Shown here: positions 52,858 through 61,612 of the stretch, one piece after another
How the letters are laid out: each line of letters starts with the position of its first letter
How positions within the stretch are numbered: position 1 is the first letter of the stretch
DNA from: Desulforamulus aeronauticus DSM 10349
GTDB taxonomy: Bacteria > Bacillota > Desulfotomaculia > Desulfotomaculales > Desulfotomaculaceae
Length of the DNA: 64,000 bases
NCBI RefSeq assembly: GCF_900142375.1
Contig: NZ_FRAR01000020.1
Span: forward strand, 54,067-118,066
Reading direction: 5' to 3'
Program-made: the position numbers and the translations under genes
Notes under the pieces: generated by a model
Seen by the model: the letters and a program-made list of their open reading frames with translations, nothing else
Told to the model about the DNA's origin: nothing
Databases searched by the model: none

Positions 52858-54705
52858 CTATGGTAAAATAACCACCCGGTATTCTTTTAACCATTCATTA
52901 ACTTGATAGAGAAAAGCGAACAGTTGCGGACCGCTCATCAGTTGACCAAACCAAGGCTGGCTAAGACTATCCCCTTCGGTTTCTACCAATTTACGAACGT
53001 AGGACACATCGATTAACGGAAGCAAGGGAGCAGTGGGATCATCGAGAATCTCCAGCAGTATTTGACGAACGGCCGCCAGATAGGCGGGGTTGTGGGTTTT
53101 GGGGTATGGGCTTTTACGCCGTTCCAGCACGTCTTCCGGCAATACGTCGGCCAAAGCCAAGCGTAATAAGCCTTTTTCTCGGTTGTTAAAGTATTTCATA
53201 GACCAGGGCACGTTCCAGACGTATTCAACGATACGGTGATCACAGAAGGGCACCCGTACCTCCAGCCCGGTAGCCATACTCATACGGTCCTTGCGATCCA
53301 GTAGGGTTTGCATGAACCAAATTTGGTTAAGATAAAACATCTCTCGCCGTCTGCCGTCTGCCGCAGCTTCACCCAGCAGACGGGGGACTTCTGATAGGGT
53401 TTCCTGATAGCGATTAATTACATACTCAACAAGGTTTACTGGTTCCCGTATTTCCGGAGCCAGCAGTTTTTCCCGGTAACGAACGGACCTGGACCAGGGA
53501 AAGGTGGGGGCGTTTAAAAGATCCTCCCTGTGAAACCAGGGGTACCCCCCAAATATTTCATCAGCACATTCACCGGAGAGGGCCACGGTAGCATCTTTTT
53601 TAATTTGTTGGCAAAAGAGATAAAGAGAAGCATCCACATCGGCCATGCCCGGCAGGTCCCGGGCCAACATAGCAATGCGCAAGGCCTCGACCAATTGCGG
53701 CGTATCCACAGTAACATAGTGATGTTGGGAGTTTAGAAAGGTTGACATACGCTCTATCCAGGGAGCATCGGAATTAGGCTGATACAGGCTTGCCTGAAAA
53801 TAGCGGTCATTATCTGTATAATCCACCGAATAGGTATGCAAGGGACCCTGGCCAGCACCTTTGTAGGTTTTGGCGGCGAAGGCCGACAGGGCACTGGAGT
53901 CTAAGCCGCCTGAGAGGAGGGTACATACCGGAACGTCCGCTACCAATTGGCGGGAGATGGAGTCCTCCAACAGTTCTCTTACTTTATGAATGGTCGTATA
54001 AAGATCATCCTCATGGGGGGCAGTTACTAACTGCCAATAGGGTTTGATAGTAAGGGTATTATTCTTGTAAAAAAGGCTATAACCGGGACGTAGTTCATGA
54101 ACATTTTTAAACACAGCGTGACCCGGCGTACGGGCAGGACCAAGGGCAAATATTTCTGCCAGTCCGTCTGCAGCAACTTCTGGTTTTACCAGCGGATGGG
54201 CTAGTAAAGCCTTTAATTCACTGCCAAATAGAAAGGCATTTTTTCGCTTGGTATAAAACAACGGTTTTACTCCCAGGCGGTCCCTGGCCATAAAAAAACT
54301 TTGTTCTACCTGATTCCAGATGCCAAAGGCAAAGATACCGTTACATTTCTCAACACAGCTGGGTCCCCATTCCATATAAGCGGTTAACAGAACTTCGGTG
54401 TCGGAATGCCCCTGAAAATGATGCCCCCGTAAGGCCAATTCCCCTCGAAGTTCCGGGGTGTTATACAATTCACCGTTATAAACAATGACAAAGGTTTGTT
54501 CACCCAGAGTACGAACCATCGGTTGGCTACCGCCCACAGGATCCACCACGGTGAGGCGCCGATGCCCTAGGGCTGCCCGGTCAGAAATCCAGTATCCTTC
54601 AGCGTCCGGGCCCCGATTGGTCAAGGTTGCAGTCATTCTTTCCAGAATTATGCGGTCTTGGGGTAACTGTATTTTTTCATCAATCCAACCCGTAATACCA
54701 CACAT
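52858..54705 (-). CDS. asnB: Asparagine synthase (glutamine-hydrolysing)
   Basis: This protein of about 615 residues has an N-terminal class II glutaminase with Cys2 nucleophile ('MCGITGWIDEKIQL', 'YNGELYNTPELRGEL') and a C-terminal synthetase with PP-loop 'LLSGGLDSSALSAFAAKT' and 'LSGECADEIFGGYPWF'. It makes asparagine from aspartate, ATP and glutamine. Initiator Met is removed in this family to expose Cys. ACGGAGG before ATG 54705 fixes the start against a frame reaching 54807. Its leader has an ANTAR-type hairpin and terminator. It is divergent from the ANTAR regulator gene. Confidence 0.93.
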   Translation of the reverse strand: MCGITGWIDEKIQLPQDRIILERMTATLTNRGPDAEGYWISDRAALGHRRLTVVDPVGGSQPMVRTLGEQTFVIVYNGELYNTPELRGELALRGHHFQGHSDTEVLLTAYMEWGPSCVEKCNGIFAFGIWNQVEQSFFMARDRLGVKPLFYTKRKNAFLFGSELKALLAHPLVKPEVAADGLAEIFALGPARTPGHAVFKNVHELRPGYSLFYKNNTLTIKPYWQLVTAPHEDDLYTTIHKVRELLEDSISRQLVADVPVCTLLSGGLDSSALSAFAAKTYKGAGQGPLHTYSVDYTDNDRYFQASLYQPNSDAPWIERMSTFLNSQHHYVTVDTPQLVEALRIAMLARDLPGMADVDASLYLFCQQIKKDATVALSGECADEIFGGYPWFHREDLLNAPTFPWSRSVRYREKLLAPEIREPVNLVEYVINRYQETLSEVPRLLGEAAADGRRREMFYLNQIWFMQTLLDRKDRMSMATGLEVRVPFCDHRIVEYVWNVPWSMKYFNNREKGLLRLALADVLPEDVLERRKSPYPKTHNPAYLAAVRQILLEILDDPTAPLLPLIDVSYVRKLVETEGDSLSQPWFGQLMSGPQLFAFLYQVNEWLKEYRVVILP

Positions 54706-54778
54706 AAACAATTCCTCCTTACGGTTACTAACCAAAATTTTACTACCAAGTAAGCAGCTAGATTGGACAGCTAGCAAT

Positions 54779-54860
54779 AAAAAAACCACCAGGAAAAGGG
54801 TAAACAACCCTTTTTGCCAGGTGGCGCCATTGCCTCTCTGCTACTAACTCAGATATTCTG
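54779..54860 (-). promoter_or_regulatory. asnB leader: ANTAR-type hairpin plus terminator
   Basis: On the minus strand GGC[AATGGC]GCC (54834-54823) is a hexaloop hairpin with A at loop position 1 and G at 4. Its 3' strand continues into the terminator arm: CCACC (54824-54820) and AAAAGGG (54814-54808) pair with CCCTTTT and GGTGG, then seven T. A short TCTG/CAGA stem lies just upstream. Binding of the antiterminator would prevent the terminator. Confidence 0.65.
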
Positions 54861-55031
54861 TTTTAATAATTCATATTACGTGCCATACCATAAAAATGAC
54901 ATTGAAAAAGAAAAGAAATATCTGGTTGGCAATTCACAAAAAAATAGTACGAATAAGCTCTTGGTGATGGACTTTTTCCTATGGACAGGATTATTATTTA
55001 AATAAGAGTGTCTTTTTTTGGGGGGTACTAG

Positions 55032-55610
55032 ATGTTTGGCAGGCGCGTTCTGCTAGCGGACCCGGATGTGGATTACCGGAAAAGATTGAAAGACTTACTG
55101 GCACAACATGGTTACCTGGTGGTGGCTGAAACTGAAGACAGTCAGAGTACTCTCCAGGCAGCTTTTCAAACTGAGCCGGATATCATTATCATGGAAGCAA
55201 AGCTGCCGGGGAGTAAGGGTTTGGAAGTTGCTCGGGTGATTGAAGAACACCATCTGGCTCCGGTTGTTTTAATTACGTCTTTTAATGACCGCGAGATCAT
55301 TGAAGAGGCCAAGTTTTCTGCTGTATTAGGGTATCTAATCAAACCGATAGATGAGGCCAGTTTAATTCCCACCTTGGAAATGGCCATCGGGATATTTAAA
55401 CGGTTAGTTCGGGTGGGCAAGGAGAACAAGCGGTTAAAGAAAGAATTGGAAGAACGAAAACTGGTAGAACAAGCCAAGCGACTTTTGATGGAGAAAAAAG
55501 GGCTCTGCGAACAGGAGGCGCATCGGTACTTACAAAAACTAAGTATGGATCGTTGCAGTTCCTTGCCTAAAATTTGCCAGCAAGTTATAACGAGCCTGTC
55601 TAAAAACTAA
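55032..55610 (+). CDS. ANTAR-domain response regulator, RNA-binding antiterminator
   Basis: In this 192-residue protein an N-terminal receiver domain (about 4-122) is followed by a coiled coil and an ANTAR domain (about 135-190: 'ERKLVEQAKRLLMEKKGLCE', 'QEAHRYLQKLSMD'). The expected phosphoacceptor motif MDxxMPG reads 'IIMEAKLPG', so the Asp is Glu. The switch Thr ('LITSFND') and Lys ('GYLIKP') are kept. ANTAR proteins bind paired hexaloop hairpins to prevent termination. Such hairpins occur before asnB, the GS-like gene and glnA around it, so this is their probable regulator. The Glu may make it independent of phosphorylation. Confidence 0.9.
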   Translation: MFGRRVLLADPDVDYRKRLKDLLAQHGYLVVAETEDSQSTLQAAFQTEPDIIIMEAKLPGSKGLEVARVIEEHHLAPVVLITSFNDREIIEEAKFSAVLGYLIKPIDEASLIPTLEMAIGIFKRLVRVGKENKRLKKELEERKLVEQAKRLLMEKKGLCEQEAHRYLQKLSMDRCSSLPKICQQVITSLSKN

Positions 55611-55691
55611 ACATAGAGACTTTGTTTAAAAGGATAATTGTATACAATATATCTATCTGTTGTTTGTTGACTGAGCCAAAAAAGAAATGTA

Positions 55692-55783
55692 TAGTACTGA
55701 TTACAGGTTAATAATGTACCGGGGCAAAGACGTCCCAACTAGACCTTTGATTTTTGAAGGGTCTAGTTGGGACGTCTTTTTTG
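55692..55783 (+). promoter_or_regulatory. GS-paralogue leader: ANTAR-type hairpin plus terminator
   Basis: GGGGC[AAAGAC]GTCCC (55721-55736) has a hexaloop with A1 and G4. The terminator stem is a perfect 20-bp pairing: bases 55726-55745 with 55760-55779, then six T. The two structures share bases and exclude each other. Upstream ATTA/TAAT (about 55700-55712) is a possible first hairpin. Confidence 0.75.
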
Positions 55784-55815
55784 TTAGTATCAGCTAGTTT
55801 CAGAGGAGGGTTATG

Positions 55816-57114
55816 ATGCAGCCGCTAACGTCTCAGGATGTAATTGAAAGAGCCCAGGAATACCATGTGAAGTTTGTACGCTTACAGTTTACAGATATTC
55901 AGGGTAATTTTAAAAATGTGGCTATTACCGTAGAAGAGCTAGAAAGGGTACTGGCCAACAAAATTAGCCTTGACAGCGCGGTGTTGGAGGGAAAATACGG
56001 ACCAAAACAGACGGATGTTTTTCTAAAACCAGACCCGAGAACCTTTCAGGTTTTCCCTTGGCGTCCCCGTGAAGGGGCGGTGGCTCGACTCATCTGTGAT
56101 ATGGTTTCTGCCGATGGTCAACCCTATGCTGGTTGCTCCCGCAGCAAATTAAGAGAGTCACGGGCTACCTGGGAAAAAAGTGGTTTGGAACTAGCCGTGG
56201 GTGCAGAGATTGAGTTTTTCTTATTTCACACCGACCAGCAGGGTCACCCGGTTGCCCAAACCCATGATAATGCGGGACTTTGCGATTTAACTCCGGTGGA
56301 TTTGGGTGAAAATGCCCGTCGGGATATGGTGCTAACCCTGGAGGAAATGGGTTTTCAAATTGTCTCTAGTCATCATGAAAGTGCCCCTGGTCAGCATGAA
56401 ATTGTGCTGCGGGAAGAAGACCCCTTAAGTATGGCAGATAAGATTGCCACCTTTAAATTTGTGGTTAGAACCATTGCTCAAAGACATGGCTTACACGCCT
56501 CCTTTATGCCGAAACCCTTGCCTGGACATAATGGCTCGGGAATGGCCCTTAGTCTTTGTTTGTATCAGGAGGCTGAAAACGCTCTGGCGGATAGCACTGC
56601 CAGCAATGGACTTAGTCATTTAGCAGGCAGTTTTACCAGCGGTCTGGTTAGCCATGCCGCAGCCTTAACGGCCATTGTCAATCCCCTGGTCAACTCCTAC
56701 AAGCGATTAGGAAATTCGGAGCTGGATCGGGTACTGAGAGGATGGTCCGAAAGTAACAGGAGATCGATGATTAGAATACCTTCTCAGCGAGGTAGTGATA
56801 CCCAAATTGTGCTACGCAGTCCGGATGCCACCTGCAATCCATACCTGGCCTTGGCTCTGGTGATGCAGGCCGGTCTAAAGGGCATCAATGATAAGTTGCC
56901 ACTACCGGTATCTTTGGATGAAGAGGGAAGCTGCGAAAGAGTACCCCGCAACCTAGGGGAAGCACTTTGGGCCTTGACACAGGATCAATTCATCCAACAA
57001 GCCTTGGGTGAACTAATTTTCAATCGCTATCTGGAGGTTAAGAACAAGGAATGGGATGAATTCCATTACCATGTGCATCCCTGGGAGTTGGAGCGATATT
57101 TAACGAATTACTAA
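55816..57114 (+). CDS. Glutamine synthetase-like paralogue with altered metal site
   Basis: This protein of about 432 residues is related end to end to GlnA at 59030 (shared '[12 protein letters not shown]', 'FFLFH', 'NSYKRL', 'NPYLALAL'). Compared with known GS metal ligands it keeps Glu in 'GAEIEFFLF' and 'HHESAPGQHE'. The His of 'GSGMH' is Ala ('GSGMALSLC') and the Glu of 'VELRSPD' is Val ('IVLRSPD'). These correspond to two ligands of the second metal site, so normal synthetase activity is doubtful. It could be a regulatory or differently acting member. It shares an operon with the glutamate-synthase-like gene. ATG 55816 fits GAGGAGGG. Confidence 0.85.
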   Translation: MQPLTSQDVIERAQEYHVKFVRLQFTDIQGNFKNVAITVEELERVLANKISLDSAVLEGKYGPKQTDVFLKPDPRTFQVFPWRPREGAVARLICDMVSADGQPYAGCSRSKLRESRATWEKSGLELAVGAEIEFFLFHTDQQGHPVAQTHDNAGLCDLTPVDLGENARRDMVLTLEEMGFQIVSSHHESAPGQHEIVLREEDPLSMADKIATFKFVVRTIAQRHGLHASFMPKPLPGHNGSGMALSLCLYQEAENALADSTASNGLSHLAGSFTSGLVSHAAALTAIVNPLVNSYKRLGNSELDRVLRGWSESNRRSMIRIPSQRGSDTQIVLRSPDATCNPYLALALVMQAGLKGINDKLPLPVSLDEEGSCERVPRNLGEALWALTQDQFIQQALGELIFNRYLEVKNKEWDEFHYHVHPWELERYLTNY

Positions 57115-57168
57115 TAACGTCAAAGGTGTAATCTAATAAATTTGAAATGTATCAGGAGGTAATGAAAG

Positions 57169-58746
57169 ATGACATTAAGTAAAGGTATCAATGCCAGCAC
57201 CGCAACCATGACCAAATTACGTACCCCCGAGAGCTACTGTGCCTTCAGTGGCATGTGCACCACCTGCCTCGACGGCTGTCCCGGTTTCTGTGAAATCGGT
57301 AAATCCGCTGTGCGTGGTAAAGAAGTGCTGTATCCCCAGCCCTTCGGTAAAACCACCTCTGCTTCTCAAAAGGATTATCCCATTGATTATTCCCACTTTA
57401 ATATTATGGGTACTGCCGTAGGTGCTCACGGTATTGAAGCTGATTCCGATAAAGCGATTTTTCCGGCTGTAAATTTAGAGACCTGCTTAGGTTCTAACAA
57501 AGATCTCAAGCTTACTCTACCCATCATCGTAGCGGCTATGGGTTCCACCAATGTAGCTGCAGATAACTGGAATCACTTGGCTGCCGGTTGCGCTATTGCC
57601 GGTGCCGGTATTGCTATCGGTGAAAACGTTTGTGCCATGGACCCCAATGTAGAAATTAAAAATGGCCGCGTGGTTCACTCTCCCAACCTAGCCAGAAGAG
57701 TGAAGGACTTCCAAGCGTGGTCCCAAGGTGCAGGTTTTATAGCTGTGCAGGCCAATGTAGAAGACACCAAACTGGGTGTGCAGGAATATGCTTTGGAAAA
57801 GCTGGGTGTCGATGCTGTTGAGGTTAAGTGGGGTCAGGGTGCCAAGGATATTGGTGGCGAAGTGAAGTTAGACAGCCTGGAACGTGCCCTGCAGTTAAAG
57901 AGCCGCGGTTATATTGTACTGCCCGATCCGGAAGATGCCAAAGTACAGGAAGCCTACAAGGCCGGTGCTTTTAAAGAATTTGAACGTCACTCTAGAATTG
58001 GCATGGTTTCTGAAGAAAGTTTTGTTAAGCGGGTAGAAGAACTGAGGGCAGCCGGTGCTAAATATGTGTTCTTAAAGACCGGAGCCTATCGTCCGGCAGA
58101 TTTAGCCCGTGCCGTGAAATTTGCCTCCTTAGCGAAGATTGATCTGCTTACCGTTGACGGCGCTGGTGGTGGTACCGGCATGAGCCCTTGGCGGATGATG
58201 AATGAATGGGGTGTACCCACCGTTTATCTTCAGTCCTTGTTAACCCAGTATTGCGATAAGTTGGCTGCCCGTGGCGAATATGTGCCGCCCATTGCCATGG
58301 CTGGTGGTTTTACTTTAGAAGATCATCTGTACAAAGGTATGGCTCTTGGTGCTCCCTATGTGAAAGCCATTGGTATGGCCCGTTCCGCTTTAACCGCCGC
58401 CATGGTAGGCAAGAACATTGGTGAAATGGTGAAGAGTGGCAAGATACCTAACGAATACAAAAAATATGGTGAGACCCTAGAGCAAATCTTCATTAATACT
58501 GCAGTACTCAAGAATAAGCTGGGGGATCGTTTTGCAGATCTGCCCGTTGGTGCCATTGGTGTTTACACCTACTTTGAACGTTTAGCCCAGGGGCTGCGCC
58601 AGTTTATGTGTGGTGCTCGCAAGTTCTCCCTGGAGTACATCACCCGGGATGATCTGGTGGCCTTAACTCCCGAAGCTGCGGGGATTAGTGGTATTCGGTA
58701 TGTTATGGAAGCCGATGCTGATGAAGTAGCCAAAATTCTTGGCTAA
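57169..58746 (+). CDS. Glutamate synthase-like FMN protein (GltB C-terminal domain type)
   Basis: This 525-residue protein has an N-terminal Cys cluster ('CAFSGMCTTCLDGCPGFC', about 24-41) that could hold an Fe-S cluster, followed by a TIM barrel of the glutamate synthase family. FMN and catalytic segments are 'VAAMGSTNVAADNWN', 'VDAVEVKWGQGAKDIGG', 'DGAGGGTGMSPW' and 'PPIAMAGGFTLEDHLYKG'. It lacks the glutaminase and GXGXG domains of full GltB. It may use free ammonia or a separate amidotransferase, or act on another substrate. AGGAGG lies upstream of the ATG. Confidence 0.85.
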   Translation: MTLSKGINASTATMTKLRTPESYCAFSGMCTTCLDGCPGFCEIGKSAVRGKEVLYPQPFGKTTSASQKDYPIDYSHFNIMGTAVGAHGIEADSDKAIFPAVNLETCLGSNKDLKLTLPIIVAAMGSTNVAADNWNHLAAGCAIAGAGIAIGENVCAMDPNVEIKNGRVVHSPNLARRVKDFQAWSQGAGFIAVQANVEDTKLGVQEYALEKLGVDAVEVKWGQGAKDIGGEVKLDSLERALQLKSRGYIVLPDPEDAKVQEAYKAGAFKEFERHSRIGMVSEESFVKRVEELRAAGAKYVFLKTGAYRPADLARAVKFASLAKIDLLTVDGAGGGTGMSPWRMMNEWGVPTVYLQSLLTQYCDKLAARGEYVPPIAMAGGFTLEDHLYKGMALGAPYVKAIGMARSALTAAMVGKNIGEMVKSGKIPNEYKKYGETLEQIFINTAVLKNKLGDRFADLPVGAIGVYTYFERLAQGLRQFMCGARKFSLEYITRDDLVALTPEAAGISGIRYVMEADADEVAKILG

Positions 58747-58793
58747 TAGAATCTCTAATAACTAATTAATAAGAGTGTAATGTTTTGATTAGA

Positions 58794-58836
58794 TGTAGCC
58801 CAGACAGGAGTAAAATCTGTTTGGGCTACACTGTTT
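58794..58836 (+). terminator. Terminator after the glutamate-synthase-like gene
   Basis: TGTAGCCCAGACAG pairs with CTGTTTGGGCTACA (one G-T wobble), and CTGTTT follows. Confidence 0.65.
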
Positions 58837-58898
58837 AATCATCAAAGAAGGGCTAGATTTTTGTAAAGTATTGATGTATACTAAATGAATAATTGAAG

Positions 58899-58980
58899 AA
58901 GCATAGGATGTGCTAATCACAGGGCAATGAAGCCTACGTACAGGTTGTGAAATTTTTACAACCTGCATGTAGGCTTTTCG
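58899..58980 (+). promoter_or_regulatory. glnA leader: ANTAR-type hairpin plus terminator
   Basis: GGGC[AATGAA]GCCT (58922-58935) is a hexaloop hairpin with A1 and G4. The terminator pairs GCCTACGTACAGGTTGT (58932-58948) with ACAACCTGCATGTAGGC (58958-58974), followed by TTTTCGTTTT. AGCA/TGCT (58900-58914) is a possible first hairpin. The arrangement is the same as in the two other leaders of this cluster. Confidence 0.72.
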
Positions 58981-59029
58981 TTTTGTGATATACTAAGTCT
59001 TGGAGATTTTAGTAGAAAGGTGTGTTATT

Positions 59030-60364
59030 GTGGCTAAGCTGACTAACGATGATGTTAGGCAATTATGTAAGGAGTTACATGTTAAGTTTGTTCGACTGCA
59101 GTTCACAGACATTTTTGGGGTATTAAAAAACGTAGCCATTACGGTGGAACAACTGGATAAAGCACTGGAAGGGGAGATGATGTTTGACGGATCTTCCATT
59201 GAAGGTTTTGTGAGAATCGAAGAATCTGATATGTATCTCCGTCCAGATCCCAATAGTTTTGTGGTCTTTCCCTGGAAACCCCGGGAAGGCGCAGTGGCTC
59301 GCTTGATTTGTGATATTTATAATCCTGATGGCACACCTTTTATTGGTGATCCCCGTTATGCACTGCGTCGGGCCATTGCCGAAGCTGAGGCAATGGGTTA
59401 CACCATGAATGTAGGTCCCGAGGCCGAATTTTTCCTATTCCATGTGGACAGTGAGGGACGTCCCACCACGAAAACCCACGACCGGGCCAGTTACTTTGAT
59501 ATGACACCCATTGACCTAGGTGAAGATGCCCGGCGCGATATGGTCTTAACCTTGGAACAAATAGGTTTTGAAATAGAAGCTTCTCACCACGAGCTGGCTC
59601 CCGGACAGCACGAAATTGATTTTAAATACTCCGATGCTTTGGATGTGGCCGATAAAATTGTTACCTTTAAGCTAGCTGTACGAACTGTCGCTCAGCGCCA
59701 CGGTCTACATGCCACCTTTATGCCCAAACCTGTCTTTGGTATGGCCGGTTCCGGGATGCACTTGAATCAGTCCTTGATTACCAAAGAGGGCAAAAACGCT
59801 TTTTACGATCCTAATGCCCCCATTGGCATGAGTGAAATTAGTATGAACTATATTGCCGGACTGATGCATCATATAGAGGCCATTACAGCGATTATCAACC
59901 CTACCGTTAACTCCTATAAACGGTTGGTTTCTGGTTATGAAGCTCCGGTTTATGTGGCTTGGTCTTCCCAAAACCGTAGTCCTTTGGTTCGCATTCCGGC
60001 CAAACGTGGTATGTCCACCCGTGTGGAACTGCGCAGCCCGGACCCGTCCTGTAACCCTTACTTAGCTTTGGCAGTATGCTTACGGGCAGGACTTGATGGT
60101 ATTAAAAAGGGTATGGTACCACCACCACCCTGTGATAGAAACATCTACGAAATGACCTTGGCTGAACGCCAGGAACTGGGGATTGGCAATTTGCCAGAAA
60201 ATCTTTCTGAAGCCATAAAGGCATTAGAGGCCAATCAAGTGATTAAAGAAGCCCTAGGGCCCCATATTTTTAATCGTTATGTTGAGGCAAAGCTTATTGA
60301 ATGGGATCGTTATCGTATGCAGGTAAGTGCTTGGGAGTTAGAAGAGTATTTAACCAAGTTCTAA
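59030..60364 (+). CDS. glnA: Glutamine synthetase, type I
   Basis: This 444-residue GSI-alpha-like protein forms glutamine from glutamate, ammonia and ATP. It has '[10 protein letters not shown]', '[11 protein letters not shown]', '[14 protein letters not shown]', '[10 protein letters not shown]', '[13 protein letters not shown]' and '[17 protein letters not shown]', keeping the substrate and metal residues lost in the paralogue. There is no adenylylation-loop Tyr motif of GSI-beta. GTG 59030 is preceded by AAAGGTG at 7 nt. This beats the upstream TTG 59000 and gives the usual length. Its leader carries an ANTAR-type element. Confidence 0.94.
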   Translation: MAKLTNDDVRQLCKELHVKFVRLQFTDIFGVLKNVAITVEQLDKALEGEMMFDGSSIEGFVRIEESDMYLRPDPNSFVVFPWKPREGAVARLICDIYNPDGTPFIGDPRYALRRAIAEAEAMGYTMNVGPEAEFFLFHVDSEGRPTTKTHDRASYFDMTPIDLGEDARRDMVLTLEQIGFEIEASHHELAPGQHEIDFKYSDALDVADKIVTFKLAVRTVAQRHGLHATFMPKPVFGMAGSGMHLNQSLITKEGKNAFYDPNAPIGMSEISMNYIAGLMHHIEAITAIINPTVNSYKRLVSGYEAPVYVAWSSQNRSPLVRIPAKRGMSTRVELRSPDPSCNPYLALAVCLRAGLDGIKKGMVPPPPCDRNIYEMTLAERQELGIGNLPENLSEAIKALEANQVIKEALGPHIFNRYVEAKLIEWDRYRMQVSAWELEEYLTKF

Positions 60365-60393
60365 TTACTTGCTATCTACCTATTCTAAGCAGG

Positions 60394-60441
60394 CTGCCCC
60401 AGGGAACAGCTCCTGTGCTGTGCTCCTGGGGCAGTTTTTTT
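60394..60441 (+). terminator. glnA terminator
   Basis: CTGCCCCAGG pairs with CCTGGGGCAG, followed by seven T. Confidence 0.9.
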
Positions 60442-60453
60442 CTAATTTATTAT

Positions 60454-60759
60454 CTATCGTTGTCCTCGGAGTAGGCTGTTCATATCCCAGACCTGATAGC
60501 ACTGATTTTTAGCCTGTTGTAGCAGAGCAATATAACGCCTTTCGCAAGCAGTGGTCTTTAAGATCGTTGCCTCTAACATATCTTTATCGGCCCAATGCAT
60601 TTGCTCCTGTGCTATCTGCCAGGCTCTTTTGGCCTGCTCTATTTGTAGCACCAGTGCATAACGCTCATCAGAGGTATTATTTTTTAATATGGCCTTTTTT
60701 AGATTGCTCCAGGAAAAATCCTTTAGAATACAGTGTAAAATTCTCCTATCTCCCCGCAT
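60454..60759 (-). CDS. DUF2508-like (YaaL-type) small protein
   Basis: This 101-residue helical protein has 'LVLQIEQAKRAWQIAQEQM' and 'ACERRYIALLQQAKNQC', matching the DUF2508 pattern (IE.A..EW..A......AA..RY..LL..AK). The function of the family is unknown. The N-terminal 25 residues are extra. AAGGAGGGGG lies upstream of the ATG. It converges on glnA. Confidence 0.6.
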   Translation of the reverse strand: MRGDRRILHCILKDFSWSNLKKAILKNNTSDERYALVLQIEQAKRAWQIAQEQMHWADKDMLEATILKTTACERRYIALLQQAKNQCYQVWDMNSLLRGQR

Positions 60760-60961
60760 ACCAAAAGCCCCCTCCTTGTCCCAGTTTGTTAATGTGTATT
60801 ACAAACCATTAACCGATAGTACAAAAAGGGGAAAATTAAAATAATTCAGGTTTAGAATTAATTGACTTATTTTACAATTGGGATTACGGGCTAAGGTATT
60901 GAATCTTTAGTTTGAGCTTGTTATAATTTTCTCAATCAAAGAAATTCAGGAGGTGGATGTA

Positions 60962-61105
60962 ATGTCAAAACTGATTGGTAAACTTAAAATCGTTAACGGG
61001 AAAGTGCAACTGATTAGAATTGGTGATGGTCAGGAAAAACTTAAAATGGGTTGTGGATATAGAATGTACGCGGCATTACGCCAAGTAAAAGGCAGAATAA
61101 AGTAG
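60962..61105 (+). CDS. Small basic protein, 47 residues
   Basis: ATG 60962 lies behind AGGAGGTGG at good spacing. The frame ends TAG at 61103-61105, 15 bp before a terminator. The product (starting MSKLIGKLKIVNGKVQLIRI) is strongly basic, with a beta-strand-like start and a helical 'YRMYAALRQVKGRIK' end, and one Cys. It has no membrane segment. I recognise no family. The ribosome site and its own terminator make it a likely real gene. Confidence 0.65.
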   Translation: MSKLIGKLKIVNGKVQLIRIGDGQEKLKMGCGYRMYAALRQVKGRIK

Positions 61106-61120
61106 ACATAAAAATTTTAA

Positions 61121-61149
61121 GGTTTGGGAATTAAATCCCAAACTTTTTT
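61121..61149 (+). terminator. Terminator of the 47-residue gene
   Basis: GTTTGGGA pairs with TCCCAAAC across a 6-nt loop, followed by TTTTTTATTTTT. Confidence 0.85.
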
Positions 61150-61203
61150 ATTTTTAGCAGATAATGTATGTGAAATTTATATCAAATATTTTGAAAATAG
61201 AAA

Positions 61204-61491
61204 TTATTTAATGAGTTTCTGTGTCCACTTAAAAAGTTGACCTAACCAGTTACTTTTTTTGCTGGAGACTGCAGCAGCTCCCCATGAATGGTTTTTGCTT
61301 TCCAGTACATCCTTTGATACTGGAGGAAGAAAAGTAGTTTTTACCAGAACGGGTCGGAGTCGACCATTCTCATCTCGGATAAATTTTCCCTTTACTCTGA
61401 TGTCCCCGTTCATGGCTAAGGAAAAGTAATAGTCAGCCTGCTCGCAAGTCAAAGCAATGATTTCCTCCACCCGTGATTGCTGCTTTTCCAT
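61204..61491 (-). CDS. Hypothetical protein, 95 residues
   Basis: I do not recognise a family. The N-terminal part ('VEEIIALTCEQADYYFSLAM') is helical, a central beta-like part ('IRVKGKFIRDENGRLRPVLV') follows, and the tail is basic ('GQLFKWTQKLIK'). It has no signal peptide. GGGGGGTG about 9 nt before the ATG supports it. It is divergent from the plus-strand gene at 61613. Confidence 0.55.
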   Translation of the reverse strand: MEKQQSRVEEIIALTCEQADYYFSLAMNGDIRVKGKFIRDENGRLRPVLVKTTFLPPVSKDVLESKNHSWGAAAVSSKKSNWLGQLFKWTQKLIK

Positions 61492-61612
61492 GCATTTTCA
61501 CCCCCCTGAAATGTATTATAGAACTGCTCTGAATCACGGGGAAGGGGTGTAAAATGTTGAGACTGCTGATATAATCGGAGTTGATGAAAGCAAGAATGGG
61601 GGTTGTTGTCAA

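Noticed and set aside
53514..54047. Alternative frames inside asnB
   Set aside because: They lie within the conserved synthetase domain and have no own signals.
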